A stretch of DNA of 64,000 nt, from contig JASBTJ010000076.1 in assembly GCA_030148485.1 (NCBI GenBank), positions 1 to 64,000 of the forward strand, given 5' to 3'. A program made the translations under genes and the position numbers. Positions within the stretch are counted from its first letter, which is position 1, and each line of letters begins with the position of its first letter. Shown here in pieces: positions 18,907-26,696 of this stretch. The stretch comes from Gammaproteobacteria bacterium. GTDB taxonomy: Bacteria > Pseudomonadota > Gammaproteobacteria > Chromatiales > Chromatiaceae. The notes beneath the pieces were generated by a model. It ran no database searches. It was not told where the DNA came from and saw only the letters and a list, made by a program, of their open reading frames with translations.

Positions 18907-20376
18907 GTGCTTCCCGTTGTGTCCATTACCCTGTTCCTTCCACTGCTCGGCGCACTGCTTGTCATGGCCCTGCGGCGGGCTTCGCCAACCACCGTGCACG
19001 CGGTCGGCATCGGCACCAGCGCCCTGACCCTGCTGGGCGCCGTCGCGATGTGGTCTAGAGGCGTTAGCGAAACCGGTTTCGCGCAGCTCGAACAGATCGA
19101 CTGGATGCCCGCCATTGGCGCCGCGTACCGCGTAGGGGTGGATGGCATCAGCCTGCCGCTGGTATTGCTGACCGCCGCACTGTTTCTGCTCACGTTCATT
19201 TATTCGGCCAAGGTGCGTGAACGGTCGCATGCCTACGTCGCACTGATGCTGTTGCTCGAAACCGCCGCCATCGGGACCTTTACCGCGCTGGACGCCATCC
19301 TGTTTTACGTCTTCTTTGAAGTTTCGCTGGTCTCCATGTACTTCATGATTGCCGGGTGGGGACACGAGGATCGCCAGCGCGCCGCGCTGATGTTCTTCCT
19401 CTACACCTTGCTGGGCAGTCTGCCGCTGCTGCTTGCCATTCTCGGACTGTACCTCGGCAGCACCCCGCACAGCTTCGACATGCGCCTATGGATCGATAAC
19501 CCGCCACTCACCGGCACGGCAGCCATGCTGGCATTGATCGCGATGCTGTTCACTTTCGCGGTCAAGATCCCGGTGTTCCCCCTCCATACCTGGCTACCGG
19601 CTGCGCACGTCCAGGCACCCGCTGCCGGCAGCGTCATCCTGGCGTGCGTCATGCTGAAATTCGGTACCTACGGGCTGGTGCGCTTCGCCCTGCAAATGAC
19701 TCCCGACGCATTCCGCGAGGCCGGCATCGCCATCCTGGTAGTGGGCGTCGTCGCCGCCATCTACGGCGCATTTGCCGCCCTGGCCCAGAACGACCTCAAA
19801 CGCCTGGTTGCCTATACCTCGGTCAATCACATGGGCTATATCGTGGTCGGCGTCGCCATCGCCGGGCTCGCGCACGATCCCGCGATACGCGCCCTGGCGC
19901 TCGACGGATCGGTATTGCAGATGATCAGTCACGGCCTGGTCACAGGTGCCCTGTTCTTTCTGGTCGGCATGCTCCAAGACCGCGCCCATACCCGTGACAT
20001 GGACCGGTTCGGCGGCCTGCTCAAAACCGTGCCGGTTCTCGGGTGGTCGTTCGTATTGGCCGCCTTTGCATCGCTTGGCCTGCCGGGGCTGGCCCACTTC
20101 CCGGCCGAGTTCCAGATATTCCTGGCAACACTGCGGGTCGAGCCGGCGGCTGTTGTCGTGATCCTCGGTATCGTCATCACCGCGGGCCTGTACCTACAGG
20201 CCATCAGCAAGGTCTTGCTCGGCGAGCCACGCGCTTCGTTGGTCACCATGAGCGACCTGGGGCCGCGTGAGGTACTGACGCTGGCTCCGCTGTTGATACT
20301 GATTGTCGTGGTAGGCGTCGCGCCAGGCTGGGTCCTCGATATTGTTCATACAACCACCGCCGCGTTGCGCTTCTGA
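18907..20376 (+). CDS. nuoM: NADH-quinone oxidoreductase subunit M-like proton pump
   Basis: 489 residues, about 14 transmembrane helices, like NuoM. Key motifs are present: FYVFFEVSLVSMYFMIAGWG (TM5 glutamate), FAVKIPVFPLHTWLPAAHVQ (TM7 lysine) and AALAQNDLKRLVAYTSVNHM (TM8 region). The start is a GTG at 18907 with an AAGGAGA ribosome site 15 bp after nuoL. Confidence 0.95.
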   Translation: MLPVVSITLFLPLLGALLVMALRRASPTTVHAVGIGTSALTLLGAVAMWSRGVSETGFAQLEQIDWMPAIGAAYRVGVDGISLPLVLLTAALFLLTFIYSAKVRERSHAYVALMLLLETAAIGTFTALDAILFYVFFEVSLVSMYFMIAGWGHEDRQRAALMFFLYTLLGSLPLLLAILGLYLGSTPHSFDMRLWIDNPPLTGTAAMLALIAMLFTFAVKIPVFPLHTWLPAAHVQAPAAGSVILACVMLKFGTYGLVRFALQMTPDAFREAGIAILVVGVVAAIYGAFAALAQNDLKRLVAYTSVNHMGYIVVGVAIAGLAHDPAIRALALDGSVLQMISHGLVTGALFFLVGMLQDRAHTRDMDRFGGLLKTVPVLGWSFVLAAFASLGLPGLAHFPAEFQIFLATLRVEPAAVVVILGIVITAGLYLQAISKVLLGEPRASLVTMSDLGPREVLTLAPLLILIVVVGVAPGWVLDIVHTTTAALRF

Positions 20377-21746
20377 TGGCAGAGAACCTGGCCCTGCTGA
20401 TCCCCGAGATCGTGGTTTTATTGACCGTCGTGTGCGCGCTGGTCGCAGAGATGTTGCGCCTGCCGCGTATCGCGTTTGCCGTGACCCTGATCGGCCTGCT
20501 GCTCGCGACCGCCGGCACCCTGCCGATGCTCGGTGCCGAGACCAGCGCCTTCGGCGGCACATATCGCATCGACACCCTGGCGATCTGGGCCAAGCTGATC
20601 CTGTTGCCGGCCACTGCCCTGTCGGTCCTACTCGCACGCGCCGAACTCGGCGGCAATGTCCGGGAGGGCACGGCTTATGTGCTGATAATGCTAGTCACAT
20701 TGGGCGCCCTGGTGCTGGCCGCCGCGGGCGATACCATGTTGCTGGTACTCGGCTTGTTGCTATCCGGCCTCGCTTCCTTTGCACTGGTCGCCTTCGAGCG
20801 CAGTGATTTTGCCACCGAAGCCGCCATGAAATTCTTCGTGTTCGCCTCGGTCACCGGCGCGATCATGATCTTCGGCCTGGGTTACTGGTTCGGCGGCACC
20901 GGGTCGACCCTGCTCAGCGCACTGCCCGACCTTGAGACGAAACCGGTGCTCGCCGCGGCCGGGCTGATCGCGGTCATCGTGGGGCTGGGCTACAAGTCCT
21001 CGCTGGTCCCCTTTCACTTCTGGGCACCGGACGCGTACGACGGCGCACCCGTCTCCATCGCCGCCTATCTGTCCGTGGTTCCCAAGATCGGCGCCATTTT
21101 CGCGTTGACACAGGTCGCCCGGGATCTGCCGGCAGGATCAGGCTGGACACTGGTCATCGCCGTGGTCGCCGTGCTGACCATGACCTATGGCTATCTCGCT
21201 GCGCTGGTACAAAACAACGTGGTACGGCTGTTGGCCTACTCGTCCGTCGCACAAGCCGGGTATTTCCTGCTTGGTATCGTCGCCGTGGGAAGCAGCGCAC
21301 TCGCCATCGAGTCCCTGGTTGTTTTTGCCGCCGCCTATGCCGCCATGAACCTTGGCGCATTCAGCGTGTTGATGCAGACCGGCCGGACACTCGACGCCTT
21401 TGTCGGTGCCGGACGCACCCGGGTCGCCAGCGGTGTGGCAATGATCATGTTCCTGCTGTCACTGGTGGGGGTCCCGCCACTCGCCGGTTTTGTCGGCAAG
21501 TTCCTGCTGTTCGGCGCATCGATTGAGGCCGGTTTCACCTGGCTGGCCGTCATCGCCATCCTGAACAGCGTGGTATCCCTGGCGGTGTACCTGCGGATCG
21601 TGGTGCCGATGTACCGGCAACAGCAGAACGCAAACAGTCTCATCGCCGCGACGCGACCACCAGCCACACTGGTTTGGGTCATTGCCCTGGGCCTTACGCT
21701 GGGCATCGGACTGGCCGCGCAGGCGCTGCTTGGGCGACTTTCCTGA
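20376..21746 (+). CDS. nuoN: NADH-quinone oxidoreductase subunit N-like proton pump
   Basis: 456 residues with about 14 transmembrane helices, family size. The TM7 lysine motif (GLGYKSSLVPFHFWAPDAYD, then GAPVSIAAYLSVVPKIGA) and the TM8 motif (LAALVQNNVVRLLAYSSVAQ) are conserved. The ATG overlaps the nuoM stop by 1 bp. It is the last gene of the operon; the next gene is convergent, so the cluster is bounded and contains no nuoC/E/F/G/I. Confidence 0.95.
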   Translation: MAENLALLIPEIVVLLTVVCALVAEMLRLPRIAFAVTLIGLLLATAGTLPMLGAETSAFGGTYRIDTLAIWAKLILLPATALSVLLARAELGGNVREGTAYVLIMLVTLGALVLAAAGDTMLLVLGLLLSGLASFALVAFERSDFATEAAMKFFVFASVTGAIMIFGLGYWFGGTGSTLLSALPDLETKPVLAAAGLIAVIVGLGYKSSLVPFHFWAPDAYDGAPVSIAAYLSVVPKIGAIFALTQVARDLPAGSGWTLVIAVVAVLTMTYGYLAALVQNNVVRLLAYSSVAQAGYFLLGIVAVGSSALAIESLVVFAAAYAAMNLGAFSVLMQTGRTLDAFVGAGRTRVASGVAMIMFLLSLVGVPPLAGFVGKFLLFGASIEAGFTWLAVIAILNSVVSLAVYLRIVVPMYRQQQNANSLIAATRPPATLVWVIALGLTLGIGLAAQALLGRLS

Positions 21747-21778
21747 TCAGGCAAAACGAGGGATCAGGCTCGACCGAC

Positions 21779-21800
21779 GCGTCACCTTCGCGTCACCTTC
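21779..21800. repeat. Two 11-bp direct repeats between convergent genes
   Basis: GCGTCACCTTC occurs twice back to back (21779-21789 and 21790-21800), followed by a partial third copy (GCGTCGG), in the 81 bp between nuoN and the DUF3501 gene. No terminator hairpin was identified with confidence. Confidence 0.7.
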
Positions 21801-21827
21801 GCGTCGGCCAAGCCGGCCGAGGTCGGC

Positions 21828-22421
21828 TCAATCCAGATCGCCCACCAGGCTGCCGCGGGTTTCCTTGGGCAACGGCGACAAGGTTTCGGTGTAGTTGGGG
21901 TGTTCGACGCCCATGCCGATGGCGGCCCCGGCTTTTGCGGCAGCCGCCATTTCCGGAGTCAGCTCGAAACGCATGAAGTGCACGGCGGAGGTCTTGCCGG
22001 TGGTTTCGTCGGTACGGTCCAGGTCTTCGTTGGCGATGCCGTAGACCTTGTCGAAACCCTCCACTTGGACCCAGACCTTGTCTTCGATGCCGCCCAGCTT
22101 GGTCAGTTCGACCTTGCGCTGCTCGACGTCCGGGTATTCCATCATGAAGGTGGCCTTCCAGTTGCAGCCATCCGGGATCAACGGATTGTAGGCATCCAGC
22201 TCCTCCTGGATACCGGCCGCCTCAAAGACCTTTTCGATACGCAGCATCTCCTGCACCTGGTACTGCATGGTGAGAAGATCTTCAAAGTACAGCGTGGCGT
22301 GCGGTCCCAGGTGCACCTTGCGATGCTTCTTGTGCTCCAGCACCTTGGCACGGAAGTCCTTACGGGCCTCGGCGTACTGCTCCAGGCTCATCAGGTTCTC
22401 TCTGCTCAGTTTTTGGCTCAC
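21828..22421 (-). CDS. DUF3501 family protein
   Basis: 197 residues, soluble, no signal peptide or membrane helix. It belongs to DUF3501 (LMSLEQYAEARKDFRAKVLEHKKHR, and MLRIEKVFEAAGIQEELDAY in the middle). The family is commonly found next to rubrerythrin and a two-CCG-domain Fe-S protein, as here, suggesting a shared redox or metal stress function, but no biochemical role is established to my knowledge. It starts 3 bp after the ferritin-like gene stop, so the two are very likely co-translated. Last gene of the leftward cluster. Confidence 0.8.
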   Translation of the reverse strand: MSQKLSRENLMSLEQYAEARKDFRAKVLEHKKHRKVHLGPHATLYFEDLLTMQYQVQEMLRIEKVFEAAGIQEELDAYNPLIPDGCNWKATFMMEYPDVEQRKVELTKLGGIEDKVWVQVEGFDKVYGIANEDLDRTDETTGKTSAVHFMRFELTPEMAAAAKAGAAIGMGVEHPNYTETLSPLPKETRGSLVGDLD

Positions 22422-22424
22422 AAT

Positions 22425-22724
22425 TTAGCTCCCAGCCTCGATCTTCACGATGGGCTTATCGGTGAAAAGATAGTCCTTGAGTTCGTGATCGAATTCCGGC
22501 ATCCGGCGACGAAGCCACTCAAGGACCATGGCCGCGTGTTCCATCTCTTCATCGCGATTGTGCTTGAGTATGGCGCGCAGCTCGTCGTCCTTGGTGGCAT
22601 CCATGCGCTGGTTGTACCAATCCACTGCCTCCAGTTCTTCCATGAGCGACGTGATGGCGCGATGGATGTCGCGGCTCTCGCTCGACAGCTCACTGAACGG
22701 CTCGTGAAATCCTTCGTTGGACAT
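22425..22724 (-). CDS. Encapsulated-ferritin-type (EncFtn) ferroxidase, no visible cargo tail
   Basis: 99 residues. MEELEAVDWYNQR (28-40) and HNRDEEMEHAAMVLEWLRR (55-73) match the EncFtn family, which forms ferroxidase decamers from half-ferritin subunits. The metal ligands (Glu29/Glu32, Trp36/Tyr37, Glu59/Glu60, Glu62/His63 region) are all present. In known systems EncFtn carries a C-terminal peptide that docks inside an encapsulin shell, or is fused to the shell. Here the protein ends KPIVKIEAGS with no such tail, and no encapsulin gene is nearby. It sits between the Fe-S protein and DUF3501 in one cluster and probably oxidises or buffers iron. Confidence 0.88.
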   Translation of the reverse strand: MSNEGFHEPFSELSSESRDIHRAITSLMEELEAVDWYNQRMDATKDDELRAILKHNRDEEMEHAAMVLEWLRRRMPEFDHELKDYLFTDKPIVKIEAGS

Positions 22725-22747
22725 ATCAGGCCTCCTGCGGTTGCTGC

Positions 22748-24085
22748 TCAGATGCCATAGGCCTTGCGCAACAGCGAGATGGGGTGCACGGACTCGGTAC
22801 CTTCGCCGGCGATGTCGGCGATATGGTGACCGGCCATCACGCAGTCACTGGTGAAGTGATCGGGTTCCGCCTTTTTCACCCGGTTGGCGACCGGACGACC
22901 GATCTTGACGGCGGTGTCGTGGAATTCCTTTTTCACCGCATAGGTGCCGTCGTGGCCGGAGCAGCGCTCGATGGCATCTACTTCGGTGTCGGGCACCAGT
23001 TGCAGTGCTTCGCGGGTCTTCAGGCCGATGCGTTGGACACGCTGGTGACAGGCGACGTGATAGGACACCTTGCCCAATGACGCCCTGAAGTCGGTGTTCA
23101 GTTTGCCGTGCTTGTGGCGCAGCATCAGGTATTCAAACGGATCGTAGATGGCCGCCTGAACCTTGGCGACCTCGGGATCGTCCGGGAACATCAGCGGTAG
23201 CTCCTGACGGAACATCAGCGCGCAGGACGGGATGGGCGCGACGATATCCCAGCCGTCATCCACCAGCTTGGCCAATTGCGGAATATTGACCTCCTTGGCC
23301 TTGGCGACGGCCTCCAGGTCACCCAGTTCCAGTTTCGGCATGCCGCAACACTTTTCCTTGTCGGCAAAGGTGACGGGGATGCCGTTGTGGCGGAACACCG
23401 CGACCAGATCTTCGCCGGATTCGGGATCGTTGTTGTTGCCGTAGCACGTGGCGAACAGCGCGACCTTGCCGGTGGTGGCGCCTGCCGCTTCGGCGTGGGC
23501 CCCATGATCCGGGGTAATGCGATCGCGCAGTTTATTGCTGTGGTACTTGGGAATCACCGCATCCTTGTGCACACCCAGACCGTCTTCCAGGATGGCGCGG
23601 AAACCCTCGGTGCTGTTCAGTTTGTTGACTACACCGGCTACGACCGGGATCCCGGCCAGCTTGCCGACCGCGTCCGTGCTGGACAGGATCTTGTCGCGCA
23701 TGGGCGCGCCCTTCTGCTGAAACTTGTAGGCCTTGGCCTGCAGCATCAGGTGTGGAAAGTCCACGTTCCATTCATGCGGGGGCACGTACGGGCATTTGGT
23801 CAGGAAGCACAGATCACACAGGTAGCAGTGATCGACAACCTTCCAGTAGTCGGCCTTGTCCACTCCATCGACTTCCATGGTCTCGGATTCGTCGACCAGA
23901 TCGAACAGCGTGGGAAAGGAGTTGCACAGGCTGACGCAGCGGCGGCAGCCGTGGCAGATGTCGAATACCCGCTCGAGCTCGGCGAACAGTTTGTCCTCGT
24001 TGTAGAACTCGGGGTTCTTCCAGTCGATGGGGTGCCGGGTGGGCGCCTCCAGACTGCCTTCACGAGAAGTGGGCGTACCAGCCAT
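22748..24085 (-). CDS. Heterodisulfide reductase-like Fe-S protein with two CCG domains (GlpC/HdrD type)
   Basis: 445 residues. Two [4Fe-4S] ferredoxin-like motifs occur near the N-terminus: CHGCRRCVSLCNSFP and CYLCDLCFLTKCPYVPP. Two cysteine-rich CCG-type domains follow (FATCYGNNND ... KEKCCGMPKLELGDLEAV ... PIPSCALMF, and VACHQRVQRIGLKT ... IERCSGHDGTY ... SDCVMAGHHI). The architecture is that of GlpC/HdrD electron carriers. I chose the ATG at 24085 because AGGAGG lies 5 bp upstream; an earlier in-frame Met lacks one. Together with rubrerythrin and DUF3501 it forms a conserved set thought to act in peroxide or redox stress; the partner is unknown. Confidence 0.88.
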   Translation of the reverse strand: MAGTPTSREGSLEAPTRHPIDWKNPEFYNEDKLFAELERVFDICHGCRRCVSLCNSFPTLFDLVDESETMEVDGVDKADYWKVVDHCYLCDLCFLTKCPYVPPHEWNVDFPHLMLQAKAYKFQQKGAPMRDKILSSTDAVGKLAGIPVVAGVVNKLNSTEGFRAILEDGLGVHKDAVIPKYHSNKLRDRITPDHGAHAEAAGATTGKVALFATCYGNNNDPESGEDLVAVFRHNGIPVTFADKEKCCGMPKLELGDLEAVAKAKEVNIPQLAKLVDDGWDIVAPIPSCALMFRQELPLMFPDDPEVAKVQAAIYDPFEYLMLRHKHGKLNTDFRASLGKVSYHVACHQRVQRIGLKTREALQLVPDTEVDAIERCSGHDGTYAVKKEFHDTAVKIGRPVANRVKKAEPDHFTSDCVMAGHHIADIAGEGTESVHPISLLRKAYGI

Positions 24086-24128
24086 GTTGCCTCCTGAAAC
24101 GGGTATTCGAAATCTGTGTGAATCAGAC

Positions 24129-24157
24129 AAAAACGGGAGGAGCAATGCCCCTCCCGT
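24129..24157 (-). terminator. Rho-independent terminator after rubrerythrin
   Basis: On the minus strand ACGGGAGG (24157-24150) pairs with CCTCCCGT (24140-24133), followed by TTTT. It lies 19 bp after the rubrerythrin stop and before the Fe-S protein gene, so it may partly separate the abundant rubrerythrin message from the downstream genes. Confidence 0.75.
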
Positions 24158-24175
24158 CCAGGCACCTAAAAGCGA

Positions 24176-24595
24176 TTAGGCGTCCAGCGCATCCAGAGCC
24201 TTCTGGAAGCGGTTGGCGTGAGAGCGCTCGGCCTTGGCCAGGGTCTCGAACCAATCGGCAATCTCGTCGTGACCTTCCTCACGGGCATCCTTGGCCATAC
24301 CCGGGTACATATCGGTGTACTCGTGGGTTTCGCCGGCGATGGAGGCCTTCAGGTTGTCAGCGGTACCACCGATGGGCAGACCGGTGGCCGGATCGCCGAC
24401 CTCTTCCAGGTACTCCAGGTGGCCGTGGGCGTGGCCGGTCTCACCTTCAGCGGTGGAACGGAACACGGCGGCAACGTCGTTGTAGCCTTCCACGTCCGCC
24501 TTGGCGGCGAAGTACAGGTAACGACGGTTGGCCTGGGACTCACCTGCGAAGGCGTCTTTCAGGTGTTGTTCGGTTTTGCTGCCTTTCAGCGACAT
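24176..24595 (-). CDS. Rubrerythrin-family protein, no rubredoxin domain
   Basis: 139 residues with two ExxH-type diiron motifs: AFAGESQANRRYLYFAAKA with EGETGHAHGHLEYL, and ETHEYTDMYPGMAKDAREEG with AKAERSHANRF. The C-terminal rubredoxin-like zinc/iron domain of classical rubrerythrins is missing, so it needs an external electron donor; the neighbouring Fe-S protein is a candidate. It probably reduces hydrogen peroxide. A good GGAGGA ribosome site precedes the ATG. An OxyR-like site lies about 90-125 bp upstream. Confidence 0.92.
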   Translation of the reverse strand: MSLKGSKTEQHLKDAFAGESQANRRYLYFAAKADVEGYNDVAAVFRSTAEGETGHAHGHLEYLEEVGDPATGLPIGGTADNLKASIAGETHEYTDMYPGMAKDAREEGHDEIADWFETLAKAERSHANRFQKALDALDA

Positions 24596-24683
24596 GTCGA
24601 TTTCCTCCGTTAGGGGACAGTTACTGCCGGGGTCTACCGGCGCTAGCGTCAGGAAGCTTAGCCCCGGGTTAGCGATAAAAGAA

Positions 24684-24720
24684 ATTGGTTATTCCAATAT
24701 TGTTGATAGAGAACAACTAT
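24684..24720. promoter_or_regulatory. OxyR-type tetramer binding site upstream of rubrerythrin
   Basis: ATTG-N7-CAAT (24684-24698), a 7-bp spacer, and ATAG-N7-CTAT (24706-24720) together reproduce the 37-bp spacing of the OxyR consensus (ATAG-N7-CTAT, N7, ATAG-N7-CTAT). The right half is a perfect ATAG...CTAT pair. It lies between oxyR, which ends 8 bp away, and the rubrerythrin cluster that it would activate. Activation by peroxide-oxidised OxyR is inferred. Confidence 0.65.
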
Positions 24721-24727
24721 TGGAAAC

Positions 24728-25672
24728 TCAGCCTGCCAAGCGCCGACCGGCCTTGTGCGGTTCGACACAGCTTAGCTGGCAGGCCATGACAGCCGTACGA
24801 AGGGCGGTGATCGCCTCCGGTCGGGGAAAACTCTTGCGCCAGGCCAGGGCCACGGTACGCGACGGCGCCTTGCCCTTGAAGCGCCGGATGGTGAGCAGTC
24901 GCTCCGAAAAACGGTCTGCGCCGGCCGCGGAACAGGGCAGCACGGTCACGCCGAGGCCACTGGCGACCATGTAACGGATGGTTTCCAACGAGCCGCCCTC
25001 CAGGTTCTGGACGTTGCCGCTCTCGGTGGTGCGAGCCCGGCATTCCGGGCAGGCCTGCAACACCTGATCGCGAAAACAATGTCCTGCACCCAGCAGCAAC
25101 ACGTTCTCGCTGGCCAGGTCTTCATGGTCGACGGTCTTGCGACGCCCCAGCGGGTGCGCACTCGGCAGCAGCAGCACGAAGGGCTCTTCATAGAGCGGCA
25201 GGGTCAGCACGCCCGGCTCCTCGAAGGGCAAGGCGATCAGAATGGCGTCCAGATCCCCCTGCTTCAGACGCTCGGTCAGTACCGCCGTGTAGTTTTCCTC
25301 GATCACCAACGGCATCTTGGGCGCCATCTCGGCCAGCGTGGGGATCAGGTGCGGCAACAGGTACGGGCCAATGGTATAAATCGCGCCCAGCCGCAGCGGG
25401 CTACCCAGCTGGTCCTGACCCTGACTGGCCAACTGGCGAATCACGCCGGCTTCCTCCAGCACCCGTTGCGCCTGGGCGACCACCTGCTCACCGATAACCG
25501 TGACGCTCACTTCGCCCTGACGTCGCTCGAACAACGGCACACCAAGCTCTTCCTCGAGCTTTTTCACCGCGACGCTGAGCGTGGGCTGGCTGATGTGACA
25601 GGCTTCGGCGGCACGCCCGAAATGGCGTTCCCGGGCGACGGCGACAATGTATTTGAGTTCGTTTAGAGTCAT
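24728..25672 (-). CDS. oxyR: Hydrogen peroxide-sensing regulator OxyR
   Basis: 314-residue LysR-family activator. The HTH (FGRAAEACHISQPTLSVAVK) is followed by a regulatory domain with the redox cysteines in GHCFRDQVLQAC. With the ATG at 25672 these fall at Cys199 and Cys208, exactly as in E. coli OxyR, which also supports this start over an upstream extension of 55 codons. Its 3' end abuts the OxyR-like site and the rubrerythrin cluster. The 143 bp upstream, shared with the divergent cpdA remnant, contains GATAA-N5-TTAT and a GGGCTA-CTA-TAGCCC palindrome, possibly for autoregulation. Confidence 0.94.
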   Translation of the reverse strand: MTLNELKYIVAVARERHFGRAAEACHISQPTLSVAVKKLEEELGVPLFERRQGEVSVTVIGEQVVAQAQRVLEEAGVIRQLASQGQDQLGSPLRLGAIYTIGPYLLPHLIPTLAEMAPKMPLVIEENYTAVLTERLKQGDLDAILIALPFEEPGVLTLPLYEEPFVLLLPSAHPLGRRKTVDHEDLASENVLLLGAGHCFRDQVLQACPECRARTTESGNVQNLEGGSLETIRYMVASGLGVTVLPCSAAGADRFSERLLTIRRFKGKAPSRTVALAWRKSFPRPEAITALRTAVMACQLSCVEPHKAGRRLAG

Positions 25673-25815
25673 GTGAAGGGCGAATTGGCTCACATTCGGC
25701 GAATCTGCGCCGATAAGCATTGTTATAGATTTTCGCTCGTGGGCTACTATAGCCCAAAGCCGTGACGGGGCTGCTCGCAACTTCGCCCCGGCTGTCAGGG
25801 ACATGGTAACAACGG

Positions 25816-26646
25816 ATGATAAAAGCTTTGCCGACAATGCCCCGGGGCGACCTGCCGTCTGGCACCCTGCGCCTGATCCAGATCACCGACACGCATCTGT
25901 ACGCCGACCCGGAACGGCGACTGCTGGGGCTGAGCACCCTGGAATCGTTGCGCGAAGTGCTCGCTCAGGTGCGTGCCGAACAAGGTACCCCCGATCTGGT
26001 GCTGGCCACCGGCGACCTGGTGCACGATGCCAGCCCGGCGGGCTATCGCCGTGCCGCTGAATAACTGCGCAGCCTCGGCGCCCCGGTCTACGGACTGCCT
26101 GGCAACCACGATGTCCCCAAGGCGATGTGCCAGCATCTGGAAGCCCACGGCGTTTCCTGTGCCGGCGAGCTGCGCCTGGGCGGCTGGCAGATCCTGATGC
26201 TGGACTCGGTGGTGCCGGGCGAGGAAGGCGGGCATCTTGCCAATGCTGAACTGAAACGGCTGGAGCATGCCTTGGATGACGGCGAGGGCCATGTCCTGAT
26301 CTGCCTGCATCATCAACCTTTGCCCGTCGGCAGCGCCTGGATAGACACCATGGCACTGGATAACGGCGATGCCTTCTTCCGCATCCTCGACCGCTGTCCA
26401 CGGGTGCGCGGCGTGGTATGGGGACATATCCATCAGGAGTTCGACGGGCGCCACGGCGACGTGCGACTGCTCGCCTCGCCGTCCACCTGTGTGCAATTCA
26501 GTCCACGCACCAACGACTTCCAGGTGGACATGGCACCGCCAGGGTATCGCCATCTCGCTTTACTCCCCGATGGTCGCATCCACACCGAGGTCAAGCGCCT
26601 GCCGGCCTATCCCAAAGGCCTGGACCTGGCATCCGCGGGCTACTGA
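25816..26646 (+). pseudogene. cpdA: 3',5'-cyclic-AMP phosphodiesterase-like gene with in-frame stop
   Basis: The frame encodes a class III metallophosphoesterase: IQITDTHLYAD, LATGDLVHDA, GLPGNHDVPK, LHHQPLPVG and WGHIHQEFDG are in order and in one frame, about 276 codons. Codon 83 (26062-26064) is TAA, between the second and third metal motifs. Context (AAE-stop-LRSLGAPVYG) suggests a CAA (Gln) to TAA change. The truncated 82-residue product would lack the GNHD, HHxP and GHxH ligands. Either a recent nonsense mutation or a sequencing error; the rest looks undecayed. Diverges from oxyR and converges on sfsA. Confidence 0.85.
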
Positions 26647-26696
26647 AGCGCATCCGCTGGTCATCCCGGATCGGCCTACCGCGCCACTGCCCCCAC

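Noticed and set aside
21828-24595. Encapsulin shell gene expected near the EncFtn-type gene
   Set aside because: No HK97-like shell protein is encoded on either strand near it or elsewhere in the window.
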